A stretch of 64,000 bases of DNA from the NCBI GenBank assembly GCA_025084515.1, contig JAJAGP010000019.1, positions 722,001 to 786,000 of the forward strand, given 5' to 3'. The notes beneath the pieces were generated by a model, which did no database searches, was not told where the DNA came from, and saw only the letters and a list, made by a program, of their open reading frames with translations. Position numbers and translations under genes: made by a program. Every line of letters begins with the position of its first letter. Position 1 is the stretch's first letter. This DNA is from Ancistrus triradiatus. Taxonomy: Eukaryota > Chordata > Actinopteri > Siluriformes > Loricariidae. Below are positions 9,906 to 22,397 of the stretch, piece by piece.

Positions 9906-10519
9906 TAACTGTCAGCTGAACAAAGTGATGCGTCTTATTTTAATTAATTAAATCAAACATGGATTTATGTAAATGATATCTATGGGATTTATGTTTATAA
10001 ATGTTCCAACCGTTTAACAATGTGTAGTTCAATGCAAATTGAACAGCAGGAATTAAGCAGAAGGAAAGGATAAAAAATAAACAATGAAAGCAGCTCAATA
10101 TTTCCCATGAGAACTATATCACTTTAAACCAGTTCATGGTACTTTGGTCATTTTCAACTAATAAATGCAACATACACTGAAACTGTTAAAATGTTCAACC
10201 TACAAGTGCCAACAAAAAAAAATTAAGAAAATGTAATATGTCAAAACAAAGTAGAAAATGTAATTAAAAATTGCTCAATTTATGTGTTATTGGTTTATTT
10301 TAGTAAACCAATGATTCAATAAATAAGTGTATTATTTATTTACAAATAAATAAATATTCATTTCTATAATATGAATATAATAGTATACAATATAACATTG
10401 AAATAAACATTTAATTTAATAAGTCATTTTAGTTTTTTAATAAGTAATTTTTAACACACATCTAACGTAATGCCATAAGGAAAATGACATTTTGGTCTGC
10501 ATTTCTTTAAAATGACTTC

Positions 10520-10525
<6 letters not shown>
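9906..10525. other. AT-rich spacer
   Basis: Very AT-rich sequence with AAATAAAT-type words around 10320-10390. No open frame, repeat family or RNA gene recognised. Confidence 0.4.

Positions 10526-10568
<43 letters not shown>
10526..10568. repeat. (TA)n microsatellite
   Basis: A run of about 20 TA dinucleotides preceded by GTGTATA. Confidence 0.95.
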
Positions 10569-10569
<1 letters not shown>

Positions 10570-10571
<2 letters not shown>

Positions 10572-13500
10572 GCTGCACCATTCCAATAACAAAAATATGA
10601 CCTCAAACTTGTTTATAATGAGAACCTAATAAAACTTCTATTTATGGATGTTCTCCATACAATTAATGAAAGTTATCAGTATTTGTCAAATATAACCATG
10701 AAAACAGACACAGGAAAAAGTGTGAATCATTTACAGTATCAACACCAGCCCTCAGCACAGTATGCAATTGTTTCATGACACCAAGAATGAGGCGCGAGGA
10801 TGTCTAGATGTGAAAGTTAGTCTTGAATTCTGAGATCAAATGAATATTCCTTGTAAATTGATAGCCAGTGATAGTTTCAGCTAGTGCGGAGGACAGACAA
10901 GAGCCCATTGTTCAGCAGCAATGCAAAAGGACAAATAGAGAGAAAATTCATTTAGAGAGAAAAGGGAAATGGAGAGAACAGTTCACAGTAAGAGCCACGG
11001 TTTTCAAACTTAGAATTGAGGTTCAGCAGCAAAACAAAACAAAAACAATTTTGGCATGAACAGCTGGATTCCACTTCTTTTGAATTCCCAAATGGAATAC
11101 CCTGGGTCAGCCATGACTTGTGCTACTTGCTGCATTTACCTCTCCATAACACTGGACCCATCAGGGACAACAACAACGCTTGGCTGAATACGATATGATC
11201 TATAACCTGTCACAGCGTGACAAAGTGCTTTTTTTTCCTCAAACCAGGAGAGTAGTGTTAACCCTCTGACATCACGCCAAGTGCAGGGTTACGCAACTCC
11301 CTCAACCTGCCTGACCCTGATGACACGCATGGCCCCGGCAAACACTGAACAACACCACTCCACAACATCTGAAGTGAGGTGAGGGTAAGTTCATGTCTAA
11401 ATGCAAGTTCTGCCAGAAATTCACAGCGGTCATCAATATTTCAAATGCAGGACTCAAATATTTGCTGCTACTCAACAGACAATCCAGAAGATGAGTTTTG
11501 TTTAAATATCCAAATTGTTTGCTGACTACTAATGCTAATCTCTTTGAGTATGTCATAACACGTGAAGTGTTCAGAAGGAGGAGTTTTATGGCCTCGGTCA
11601 CTATGCATGGGAAAAATATGTAGAAAAAAAGTTCCAAAAAAAAGGTCTAACTTACCATCCACCAGGTCCTGGCTGTCATGTCATAGCATAGCTGCCATTT
11701 GATGGAGCCGTCAGCCGCTTTTCCAGCCATGGCCCTTTCAGGAGCTTTCATCAGTAGCAGCTCAAGAGCAGATAACACACCTAATCAAGCCTTCATCAGA
11801 TGCCACACACTCAGCTTCATGTAGGCCAATCCTTATCAAGCTGCATTATGGGAAAATGCGAGCACACATGCACAGGCGCACACACACTCAGACACGGCCC
11901 TGTGCATGAGCAGTGACTCCAGCCTCCGCAGCTGCCTATAATGATAGGATCAGGATCTGGAATCCTCTCCCTCTCACACACACATACCCCTCAGCCAGGG
12001 CTTTAATTTTTTAAGCAGTGTAGATTAGGAGCGTAGCTCCTTTGTGGCATCTCGAGACCTCGAAATCAGCAAGGGGCATTTGTGAGAAAACGCTTTCTGA
12101 AGCTTATTTGCATTGTTGCCTGTTGTATATTGTATGACTTGTAGTTTGAAACGCACACATTTCGGCCCCCCTTCAACAGGCACCCCCTTACTCAGTGAGG
12201 GGAGGCTCAAATAGGAATTAATTTCCCCATACAAAGGCTGGGAGTCTCATGAACATGAGACAGAGGCACGGTTCAGATATCACAGAGCACATACATGGGG
12301 TGCGAGCAAAGACTCAGAGGACCGACAGAAGTCCCGAAACAGGAATAGACTGAGACGTAACCTGTAGATACTCAGGTATTCTAAGACTTGTCATTTTTTA
12401 TTTTTTTATTGCCTTATTTATAAGGAATGCCTCATATTTATAACATTTAATGCTATTTAGGAAGCGACACAAAATCAACATGAATTGCAATGGATGGGCC
12501 TATGAGGCAACGTCACTCACAAATGGAGCACAAGCGCACTGCAAACTTATAACTGTGGTAATATTACTTTCTGTGCTGTAGGTAGGTGGTAATGTTTCAG
12601 CTCTTTTCTGTGACTTGTTTGCTAATATTGTATTAAATAAAAATATCCAAAGAAAGTATAAAGTTTGCTTACAATCTGTGTGTTACTTTCAATGTATGTA
12701 AAGGAGATTTATTTCAACACAATGATCCACTAACGACCATGTTTAATCTTTTTATTAATTACAAAATAAATAAATACAGTAGCATTTCAGTACAAACTGA
12801 ACTGAAGCACTTTTAAATATAATACAACTTTGCTCTCGAAGCATCATTTAAAATGAAGGGCACCCATCACATGCCAGATCTATGGAGGTTTCTGTAGCAA
12901 GAAGAGATGTTGTTTGTGGCTGAGTCTCAGAAGATTTGTTTTTCACCAAAGCCAACCTTTTGATTTTGTTCATTTAAGGCTTGCATATATATGTTTTTTC
13001 AATCCTGAAGCCATGTTTGAGACTCATCAAATAAATGTCACAGATTTGATATGAAATCGCAGAGAGGTGCAATGGCATCTTATATTACTAATTACACACT
13101 TACTGGCACAGGTTATTAACATAACACACAATATCAAGTCTGTGCAAAATTAAGCCGAAATTTAACCATGTGCTCTTCACAGGGATGCCCATATTGATGG
13201 CACCATGTACCTTCCATGACCACCCACAATTTTTCTTTTTAAAAACAGACTGACTATGGACCATTCCAAAATGGACCAATATTAAAGTCAGTGGAGCTGC
13301 CTGTTGGTCCAGAGTGGTTAATAATGAATATCAGCTCATTTCTATTTTTCATTAAGACATATTTTGTCAGTGTAGACAAAGCTAACCACAAAAATACATC
13401 AATTGATAATAAATGATAAATAATTATACATGCAATGGAGGTTTAATATGAACAAACAAGCATGCATATGAAGAAAAAAGCTGAGGAGTAAATATTACAT

Positions 13501-15060
13501 GCTGTTTTTCAGTGCAGATGGTAAAACGTTCTAAATACAACAATTTGAAGCAAAGAAATGTATTTTAAATACACTTTATAAATTTACATTATCAAGTAAC
13601 CTCTACATTATGTACTGTCTTATACAAAAGCATTTGTTTCTTTATGCAAATTAATTAATTTATGCAGTTACGAGCAGAAACTGTTCAAATCATGTAACTA
13701 GAAGTGTCTAAAGTTCTCATTACAAACTCTGAAAACATATCTACAGGTTTCTGAAGTCAGATCAAATAAATAAAGGAATTTTTGAAATGTTCACATGTCC
13801 AAGTGTTCAATCTCTACAGGTATTCTGTTTTGCACAAATAACTTCACGCAAAAGTTAAAAATAACTTTAAAGTTATTATACGCCAGCTACTAATGATTAA
13901 AAGCAGATCTAACCAACATTGGGTTTTCCCCAGCTTGTGAGATACTATTACATCATCAATACAAACAATCATGCCTTTTTGCAACATGTATCTCTGGATC
14001 CAGACATGTGCTCATCCCACTCTTTCCACATTACATTTGATTCTCAGAGTTGCTAACAAATGGGCTACACTCTCACTTTTGACATTTAGAGATGTGAGCG
14101 TCAACCTGCCTCCCAAGCATGCATGGTGGGGTGGAGAGAGAATGCCAGCTTTGTGCCATGTTTGGGACTCTCTTTGTAACCTATTCAGACCTTTTTCCCT
14201 CCGCACATTCCCAACCTCCACCTCCTCTCAGAATGTTCCCGCCAGCGGCAGCTACACTCCACGTGAATCGTGGGTTTGTGTGAGACCATGCTGCAGTCAG
14301 TGGCACAGTGCAACTGGCATTTGATAGTCGAGGATGCATTTCACAAAGCTCTGCAGTCTGGACGAATACCTTGTGCACGATCTCCGACCCTGGCATTTGA
14401 TGCTGTTTTTTACTTTAGAAACCTTTTACACAATTCTGTACAGGTGCAAATTAGGTGTCGGAACAACACTAGAGCAATACCCACTTCACACCATGGAAAA
14501 ATAATGATTCAAGTTTCAAGATGAATTGTGTGCCCTTTAAATAAATGTAGATGAAAGAGATGAAGAATACATCACTGTTTAAATCAATCAAGTCAAGTCA
14601 CCTTCATGGTTTAACCATACTTAGAGTGAATATTTTACATTTTACTGCATTCAGGAGAATTTTTCCTGAACTACTGGTCAAACGGCAATGTAAAGCATGA
14701 CCTAATCATGTAGATAAAAATATTCAAGGCCGCCACATTACACAACAGGAGCAAAGAACCTCACAATCCACTATGAATACTGCCAATTACACTCTTTTGA
14801 ACGTCAGGCCGAGGACAAGACACCACATTAAGGACCTCTGATATAGATTCAGTGACTAAGAATATTTTGTGTAGCTATGAGGGGCTACATATAAAACTAT
14901 AAATAACTACGAGCACTCTATGAATATTTGTCATTCACCACAATATTATAGTTTAAGCACTGTGTGAAGATTGGGTTACTGGCAGACTGCAATAGCTCCC
15001 ATCATTCTGGTAAGACATGCGAATATTATTTTATATTTTTATTTTATATTATAACACTAA
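10570..15060. other. Gene-free stretch with non-repetitive blocks
   Basis: I find no exon with a recognisable protein. 10860-12350 and 14000-14530 are GC-richer and look single-copy within the window. The frames there (for example 11302-11637 minus and 13971-14324 plus) overlap each other on opposite strands, lack known domains and have no splice context. 12400-13970 is AT-rich. The GC-richer blocks could be regulatory sequence; that is inference only. Confidence 0.35.
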
Positions 15061-15064
15061 CAGG

Positions 15065-15380
15065 CAACATGGTGTCTCGGTAGGTAGCACTGTCACCTCA
15101 CAGCGAGTTCCTGGGTTTGATCCCTGGGTCCTTTCTGTGTGGGGTTTAGTCCGTGTGCTCCGTTGTCCTCCCCAGAACAAAGACATGCTTTTTGGTTACT
15201 TGATTAGTGTAAGTGGCCATTAGTGTGTATGAGTGTGAGTGCCATACGAAGGATTGGCACCCTGTCTAGGGTTGTTCCTGCCTTGCGCCCTATGCCACTG
15301 GCTACACAACGGCTCTCCCGCGACCCTGTAAAGGATTAAGCGGATAAGAAAGTGAATGAATGAATGAATGAATGAATAAA
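15065..15380 (+). repeat. tRNA-derived SINE, family S1, with (GAAT)n tail
   Basis: The head GGTGTCTCGGTAGGTAGCAC and the B-box-like GGGTTTGATCC are tRNA-like. The body has CTGGGTCCTTTCTGTGTGGG, CAAAGACATG and GATTGGCACCCTGTCTAGGG. The tail is a GAAT repeat at about 15353-15378. This is the most complete S1 copy and shows both the tRNA-like 5' end and the 3' end. Confidence 0.85.
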
Positions 15381-16150
15381 CACTAACATTATGTTTTACT
15401 CCTGTAATTCCCAACTTTGTTAAAAACAGAGGGGTTTACTATACCGGCACATGAAATAAATAAATTCAATCAGTATTTCATGAGTAATCATTAATTCGTA
15501 CATGTAATAAATCATAAGTCGTCTTTACTGTGCACGAAATGAGAGTTTGTCATGCAGGCCTTCCAGAAGGAACTATATAAGAATTGTAATTAAGGTAAAA
15601 CATGAATGTTAAGCATTAGTAAAGCATTAATTCCTCATGATTTTATGATGTTTGTGGCCCTCAAAGTAAAGCGTTTCCAGCAGAGGTAATAACAGGTGGT
15701 CGTTTGATAATTTTAGGCATCAGGTTAAAAACTAATAAATCACCAGTATTACAAAATGTAATGTTATGGCACAGACGATGCAGGCACTAGAAATGCCCCT
15801 TTAAAATGAATGGTTCAAATCTCCTAAACTGCTGTCTGTGGTAATATGTAGTGCTTTTTAATAAAGCGTCACAGTGCAGAAGTCACAGTTTTAAAACAAG
15901 AGGCTTACAACAAAAGGTACTTGCAACCAAAATTAACCCAATACGTGTCAAATTTGAATCTTGGCACTAACTAAACTCCAAAATTAACCAAGAATCACCT
16001 CTGATAGCATTAGAGAATGACAAGATCCCTGAAAACTCCAGAGCAAGTGAGTAAATTAGGCAAAATGATTTATGTCATGTCAGAATCAATACCGTATCAA
16101 TGACTGGAAGAAGGCACAGTCATGATTGGGAAATTTAAAGAGACCAATTA
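15381..16150. other. Spacer, nothing recognised
   Basis: AT-rich sequence without long frames, repeats found elsewhere in the window or RNA genes. Confidence 0.4.
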
Positions 16151-16154
16151 GCCT

Positions 16155-16305
16155 AACACTTTGGAATGTGGGTAGCTACCAGAGGAAATCCACACAGACA
16201 CAGGAAGAACATGCAAAGTGCAAGGTCAGGATTGAACCAGGAGTCTCTGAAGCCATATGGCAACAGGACTAAACATTTGTGCCACTGAGCCACCTCACAA
16301 ACTGG
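16155..16305 (-). repeat. SINE S1 fragment, reverse
   Basis: The minus strand reads GTGGCTCAGTGGCACAAATG (tRNA-like A-box region), then GGTTCAATCCTGACC (B-box-like) and a body with GCATGTTCTTCCTGTGTC and GTGGATTTCC. It is the 5' half of an S1-type element; the 3' half is absent. Confidence 0.7.
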
Positions 16306-19200
16306 GCAAATTAGATGGATTGTCAGCACAGTGTTACCTAAACAATCAGTACTATGGTATATTTGGACATGTCTGGTTATTGTCATTTGTGTCTGCCTTA
16401 TGTTTATGCAGTTCTTAAGCAGTTAGCTAGCTAGTCTACTATAACTGGACATGGAGATGTTTTTCAAATGTATTTTTATCACCACATGTTCCTAATACAT
16501 TTCTTCACTGGACAACAAAAAGCATACTAAGAAACAAACATTATTCTACATGTAGTACAGTGAACTCTGCGAACTATTACTATCACTATTACTCACTAAA
16601 TTACATGAGATTTTTCAACACTTTATTATAAAATAAGCTTTGTATTGATGGGTTTGGCCAACTGTAGGTTAATGTAAGTGTTTTAAACATTAACTTACTT
16701 ATCCTTACTTACCATAGTATCTACTGAAGACTGTATGCAATCACCTTTGCTATAGAAAATAATATTTCTACCTGAGTAAATGCAAAGATAATTTTTAAAT
16801 ATATCAAAGATAAAATATACAATATATACCCAATGTTTTTTGGGATGTATCTGGCCACTATATGGTCCTCCAACCTACAAAAAAAATTGACATCTGGTGT
16901 ATTGGGTTCCTACTAGTAGTAAAGTAAAAGTCAAAGTTAACAGATATATTCATATTGTAGTAAGATAGCAATTCCCAATATCATTCCACAATGTTACTGG
17001 CTCCACTGCAAATAACCACCTGTCACAGAAAAATAAGATGTCTTCTTCAGAACAAAAGGAGGAGGACAATAGTAGATAATTGACACCAGTCAGTAAATCT
17101 GCTTATGGTCTTGGTACATGGTCTTTCAGATAAGACAAGAGCACATACATCTTCACTAAACAGACTAAATAGTAAGTTTACTTGGTAATGCAAACAGCCA
17201 TAGAACATCATTTATTAGAAGCCAATGTAGAAAATCACATAATTAAGGTTTGCTCCTTGCCACGCTAAGACAATATAACAACACCATTGTTCAGTTGCAC
17301 TGGCATAACCCACAGTGGGACTTTTCAATGAAGTCTGTCTGAGGCGAGTGAGTGAGCATGATGTTTGTTTCGAGGTCAGCATTTACACTCTCCGTGTCCT
17401 GGGAGCAACATTACAGACTTTCAGCCAAGAGTCTTCCCCCCCTCCTCCTTTGGAGGGCGAGGTGGTCCTGCCATGACACAGGCGATCTTTTGGGGTGGCT
17501 CAGAGGAGGTACGAGTGACTGTCAGTCAGAGCAAGAATACGGAGCAGCAGGGAAGTCCGTCAGCACTGACAGGGGCCGTCATTCACACCCCGGCATGGAG
17601 GAGGACACACGGCGAGCCAATCAACAGAGACCCTGCTGAGGACAGACAGCATCAGAGCGGGAGGCATCCAACCATGACGATGGAGATAGTTAGGGGGGCT
17701 TTGAGGGTTCAGCAAGAGTTAATATGAGGCATGACAAGCCAGGATTCTACAAAGGTAAAGACATACATTTAATGAACCCCAGGTTTGAAACAAAGATGCC
17801 AGTTTTTTGTTTGTTATCTGACCCAGTGAAACAAAATGGAAATGCATTTTAGATGTGCGTGACATAGTAAACACATAAGATAATAATTAACAAAGATGAA
17901 TAAAAAAAACAACAGGAAACAGCTGGTACCAAAAAAAAAACAGATTTTGGGAACCAATTTCTATGACACCATCCCAAATGAACAATTTTCAGAACACAGG
18001 ATGTTAATAATGAATATGGCCAGAAGAAAGTTCAAATAAGGTAGACAAGGGATGGAGGTAGATTTCATCAGGGTACACCTTCTGAGTTTAGCCACCACCT
18101 TTTAACTGGGCACAGCCCATGCACACACACATTTCAGCAAACCAGTGAATTGTTCTTTATCCACCGCACCATCCAAAGCTCAGTATCTAAAAGACGTCTC
18201 CTCGCAACCATCTCCGGCACTGCGGTATTAGGCCTGCCAGCCCAGAGGAAGTACATAAGGAGCTCTTTGTTAGTCTGTACTGGAGAGACATTGTGTAGAA
18301 TACAGTGCCTTCCCGAGATAAAAGGCTTGCCTTTCGTCTCATCTAAGCAAAGTTTATCCTCCCCGAAGTCTCCCCTTTCTACTGAGCCGACAAAAGGGAT
18401 GGCTTCAGTCATAAAGCACTTTCACTTATCAAAATGTCCATCATTCAAAGTCATTTAAGATCCACCGATGGGAAATGTTTCGTGCCTGACTACTCTCCGT
18501 TAGAACTTGGGCTTAATAAAAATACCCATACACCGTGCGCCACAATTCCATCCAGCCTACCTCTAGAGCCTATTTAGAAACTTCATAAAACAGCCAGCAT
18601 AGATGGCTGTTCATCTTTTAGATAACAAGTTTACCTATACCTGATATCCGTTTAGAAGTTTCTGGAGAGAGAAGTGTAGGATCATTCTTTGCAGGATTAA
18701 ACATGTGCAATTTGAGTCCCCCAGCTCTCATCTGGCCTAACAGAAAGGTTTAGGCCAAAAATCGGCCAGTTCAGGTCTCAGGTAACAAGGCTTCCTGTAT
18801 AACAATGATCTCAGTAAGGATCACAACTAAGCAGCTATAAACAAACCACAAGCAGCTGGCACACAGGCACGTTTGGAAATAAAGCTGACTGATTATCAGA
18901 CTGCATGAGATATGGAGTAGTGAACTTAACTTAAAAAGTCACTAATTATCGTGAAACTGAAAACAGAGACAGCGACTGTGCAGCTGGAGGAAGGGAGATG
19001 CATCCTGTCCTCAAAGCTGAACTACAGCTGGCTTCCCAGCTGTCCTACATTGCTTGCATCAAAAAAGGGGGTACAAAAAATGATGCTCAGGTACAACTAA
19101 TGAGAGGTTAGATATTTATATCATGTGTGTGTGCTGTGTAATCTGGACACTTATTCTAAGCATACTGGGAGATCTTAATCAGAAAGACCATACTCATTTA
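16306..19200. other. Gene-free stretch with a GC-richer core
   Basis: 16306-17330 and 17740-18100 are AT-rich. 17340-17740 and 18130-18500 are GC-richer and non-repetitive. The latter has long frames on both strands (18150-18458 plus and 18134-18412 minus), which is expected by chance where TA is rare. No domain is recognised. Possible conserved noncoding DNA, not demonstrated. Confidence 0.35.
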
Positions 19201-19204
19201 TTCA

Positions 19205-19470
19205 GCTTTAGTAACTGTTTTATCCTAGCATTGGGAATGGAGCCTATTCTGAAAAGACACAGGGCTTCACACAATCACACAAACCTAGTGGCAATTTATT
19301 GCAGCCAATCTGCTTACAGCCATGCTTTTGGGATATGGGAGGATACCGCTTTAGCTGTAGGAAGGCCACATGTAACGGGGGCACCCCTGGTCCAACAGCA
19401 CATCAGGCTCTCATAGTCTCGGGTACCTGTGGGAATTCAAACACTTCAGGAAACGCACATCCTACGCAGG
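19205..19470 (-). repeat. SINE S1-like 3' body, reverse, diverged
   Basis: Phrases such as ATCCTAGCATTGGGAATGGA, CACACAATCACACAAACCTA, ATGCTTTTGGGATATGGGAG and GTGGGAATTC occur in the order expected for a reversed S1 body. Similarity is patchy and the edges are soft. Confidence 0.5.
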
Positions 19471-19559
19471 CATCGCACAGAACCTCATGGAACTGAATTT
19501 AAACTCAATTTGTCAAAGGTCTTTTGTGTAATGGAGGCACTGGAGGTCTGCGTCAAGTG

Positions 19560-19752
19560 ACATACAGACACAGGCCCAAACCAAAGAGATTCAGGAGCTT
19601 CTGATGAGACTCACAGCACCAGGACACCCTAATGATCATCACAGGCACCTGAACCCTCTTGGTCACCTGACCAGGTAAAGACATCTCGACAGAGGCAGGA
19701 TACAACTGGGGTGACTCATTGAAGGTTGGCACTCTACCACTGAGCCACACCG
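19560..19752 (-). repeat. tRNA-derived SINE with clear A box
   Basis: The minus strand begins CGGTGTGGCTCAGTGGTAGA, a near-perfect tRNA A-box region, then a body with CTGTGAGTCTCATCAGAAGC and CTCTTTGGTTTGGGC. It differs in body from S1 and S2, so it is either a third family or a strongly diverged member. The minus frames at 19553-19944 are within this repeat. Confidence 0.65.
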
Positions 19753-20008
19753 GTTTGCATCCCAGGGACAAGCTTCATCAGAGACTTCCGAGTCTCTGCA
19801 TTCTTCAGGTGAGGGTCTCTGTGTGTCAAGTGACACCAACCAAGAGTGCCCCCATGTTACAGCACGTAGACACAACATGCAAAACAAAGGAGAGGGTGCA
19901 ACTTGCGTTGCCACTAACAAGTATACTTTCCCAATGAATGTCAAAAATGATATTCACGGTCATAGAAAGACAGCAACAAGACTCAAGTATTACAACAATG
20001 AGTGTGTT

Positions 20009-20633
20009 TACATGTGCTTAATAATCCGATAACTGAAGAAAATCAGATTTTGACAGTAATCCGATCAATGAGTATACATGTCCTTCAGTAATCGGATAAT
20101 GGGATTTCCAAGTTTACATGACTTGGGCAGTAATCAAATTTCTAATTTGCAACCAGGCAGTAATCTCACAGAAACATGTGACATAAACTTCAAACTTTAA
20201 TACTAAATAATCAAATCCTTCATTATCTTGAGTATATACTTCATTTTAGAGTCTCCACAGTGTTTGATAAACATTTTTCTGCGTTAAATTCTGTGGCATG
20301 TTTAATTCCGGGGTTGCCAGACACCTCAAGAAAAAAAACACGTCAATGGAAAAAGAGCCCAAATAAAGCCATTTTGAGAATATACAGACCTGGCAACTGT
20401 GTTATTTTGGCCATGAGTATGTGTAGACTGGAAAAACTGATTTAAATCAGGTATACATTCTATGAGAAATGTGATTAATGTGCTAAAATCAAGCTCTCTT
20501 TATTGGATTTCTAGATTGAAATCTACTGATTTCTACATTGGAGTATGTTGTATACATGCCCACGTAAATAATCTAAGAACTGCAGAAATCCAACTATGGT
20601 TGGATTATTAAGAGCATGTAAATGATGACTCAG
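20009..20633. mobile_element. MITE (family M3), complete-looking copy
   Basis: The inverted ends contain TTTACATGTGCTTAATAATC at the left and GGATTATTAAGAGCATGTAA at the right. Sub-terminal repeats of ATCCGAT/ATCGGAT and TATACATG lie inside. The middle has ATTCCGGGGTTGCCAG and GACCTGGCAACTGTG as a second inverted pair. No protein is encoded. It is the same family as the insertion at 7014-7555. Superfamily not assigned. Confidence 0.7.
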
Positions 20634-20807
20634 TGTCATATCGAACCACAAGCACTACATACTACCACAGTAATAAACATGGGTGATAATCCAAAATTTC
20701 ACTTTTCTTTTTAGTACTTCTGAAACATAAATACTGTTAATAGTTTCACGGCTGATTTGCTAGTGTTCAGGTGTAACAACACCATTTCTCACTATAGCTC
20801 TTTGGTT

Positions 20808-20945
20808 GCTAGCAGCCAGAGAGGAAGACTAGTGGTTAAGGTATTAGACCATAGAAGAAAAAGTCCAGTGTTCAAATCCCACTTCTGCCAAACTACCACC
20901 ATTGGGTCTTTGAGCAAGGCCTTTAATCCACAAATACTGGGTCTG
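20808..20945 (+). repeat. tRNA-derived SINE, family S2
   Basis: The tRNA-like head is GACTAGTGGTTAAGGTATTA, with the B-box-like GTTCAAATCCC. The body has ACCACCATTGGGTCTTTGAG and CAAGGCCTTTAATCC. The typical S2 tail is missing. Confidence 0.75.
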
Positions 20946-21144
20946 CTGAATAACTACGAACAAGCCTTTTATCATAGTAATAGTAATAACAGAGAAGAGG
21001 CAGAGTCTTACTGACAATTAAATAAATAACATGAGTCCAGTCTATGCCAAAAATGGACCTAGATTTAATGCTGATTGTTGTTTTATTGGCTCATATCAAT
21101 ATTTCTATAACAGAACTAGGAAGTGTTTCTTCGCACTTGGGTCA

Positions 21145-21242
21145 CAGTCATTTGGACACAACCAGCAGTGCCCAGGCCTGGATTCAACACAGGTCTCTGG
21201 AACTGTGAGGAAACAGTGCTAGCCACTTGGCCATCATGCCAC
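21145..21242 (-). repeat. SINE S1 5' fragment, reverse
   Basis: The minus strand reads GTGGCATGATGGCCAAGTGG, CTCACAGTTCCAGAGACC and TGTTGAATCCAGGCC, matching the tRNA-like head plus early body of S1. It lies directly beside the Tc1 element starting at 21285. Confidence 0.6.
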
Positions 21243-21284
21243 TCTTTTGTTGGTATTTTGCCAAATTACAACAAACTACACATA

Positions 21285-22395
21285 CACTCACTGCTACTTT
21301 ATCAGATGCACTTGTTCAACTGCTCATTAACGCAAATATCTAATCTGCCAATCACATGGCAGGTATTCAACACATTTAGTCATGTAGACATGGTCAATAG
21401 GACCTGCTGAAGTTTAAACCAAGCATTGGAATGGGGATGAAAGGTGATTTAAGTGACTTTGAACATGCCATGATTGCTGATGCTAGACAGGCTGGTCAGA
21501 GCGTTTCAGAAACTGCTGATCTACTGGGACTTTCACACACAGCCGTCTCTAGATTTTACAGAGAATGGTCTGAAAAAGAAAGACATCCAGTGAATGGCAG
21601 TTCTCTTGAACATGGGGAAAATCTGATGTTGGCAGAGGTCAGAGGAGAATGGTCAGACTATTCGAGCTGATAGTAAGAAAACTCAAATAACCACTCGTTA
21701 CAGCCGAGGTACAGTATGCAGAAGATCATCTCTCAATGTACAACACATCAAACCTTGAAGCAGTTGGGACACAGCAGCAGACAACCGCACCAGGTACCAC
21801 TCCTGTCAGCTCAGAACAGGAAACTGAGGCTACAGTTTGCACAGCCTTACCAAAAAGACAACAGAAGATTAGAAAAACTTTTCAGAATATCGCATAAACA
21901 ACATGAAAGCATGCATCCATCATATGTTGCATCAATGGTTCAGGCTGGTGGTGGTGGTGGTGTAATGTTGTGGGGGATATTTCTTAGCACACTGTGTCCC
22001 ATAATACCGACTGAGCACATTTAATGGCCACACCCTACTTGTGTTGCTGAGTATTGTTGCTGACCACGTCCATCCCTATATGACTACACTGTACCCATCT
22101 TCTACACACCATGTCACCAAACACAAATCAGGTTAAACTGGTTTCTTGAACATGACAATAAGTTCACTGTCCTCAACACTGTACCTCCACAGTCACCAGA
22201 TCTCAATCCAATACAGCACCTTTGGTATGTGGTGGAACAGGACAGTCGCATCATGGATGTCATTATGGACCAGGGTCTATGAGGAATGTTTCCAGCACCT
22301 TGTTAAATCTATGCCATTAAGAATTAAGGCAGTTCTGAAGGCAAGAGGCAGTCCTAGTACTAGCAATGTGTCCCTAATTAAATGGTCGGTGAGTG
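21285..22395 (+). mobile_element. Tc1-like transposon (family T1) with TA duplications
   Basis: The ends are short inverted repeats (CACTCACTGCTACTTTATCA at the left, AATGGTCGGTGAGTG at the right), flanked by TA at 21283-21284 and 22396-22397. The plus strand encodes the N-terminal paired-like DNA-binding region of a Tc1 transposase at 21431-21670 (words GDLSDFEHAMIADARQAGQS and AVSRFYREWSEKE). Fragments of the DDE domain follow, including the block FGMWWNRTVASWMSLWTRVY near 22250. The fragments are in different frames with stops between them, so it is inactive. It is the most complete T1 copy in the window. Confidence 0.93.
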
Positions 22396-22397
22396 TA

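Noticed and set aside
13971..14524. Overlapping frames on both strands, possible exon
   Set aside because: Four mutually overlapping frames without known domains; no consistent splice sites. Kept only as possible noncoding conserved sequence.
17365..17727. 120-codon frame, possible novel gene
   Set aside because: No domain, no splice or promoter context, and a competing frame of similar length in the same stretch (17352-17639). GC-rich DNA with few stops explains it.
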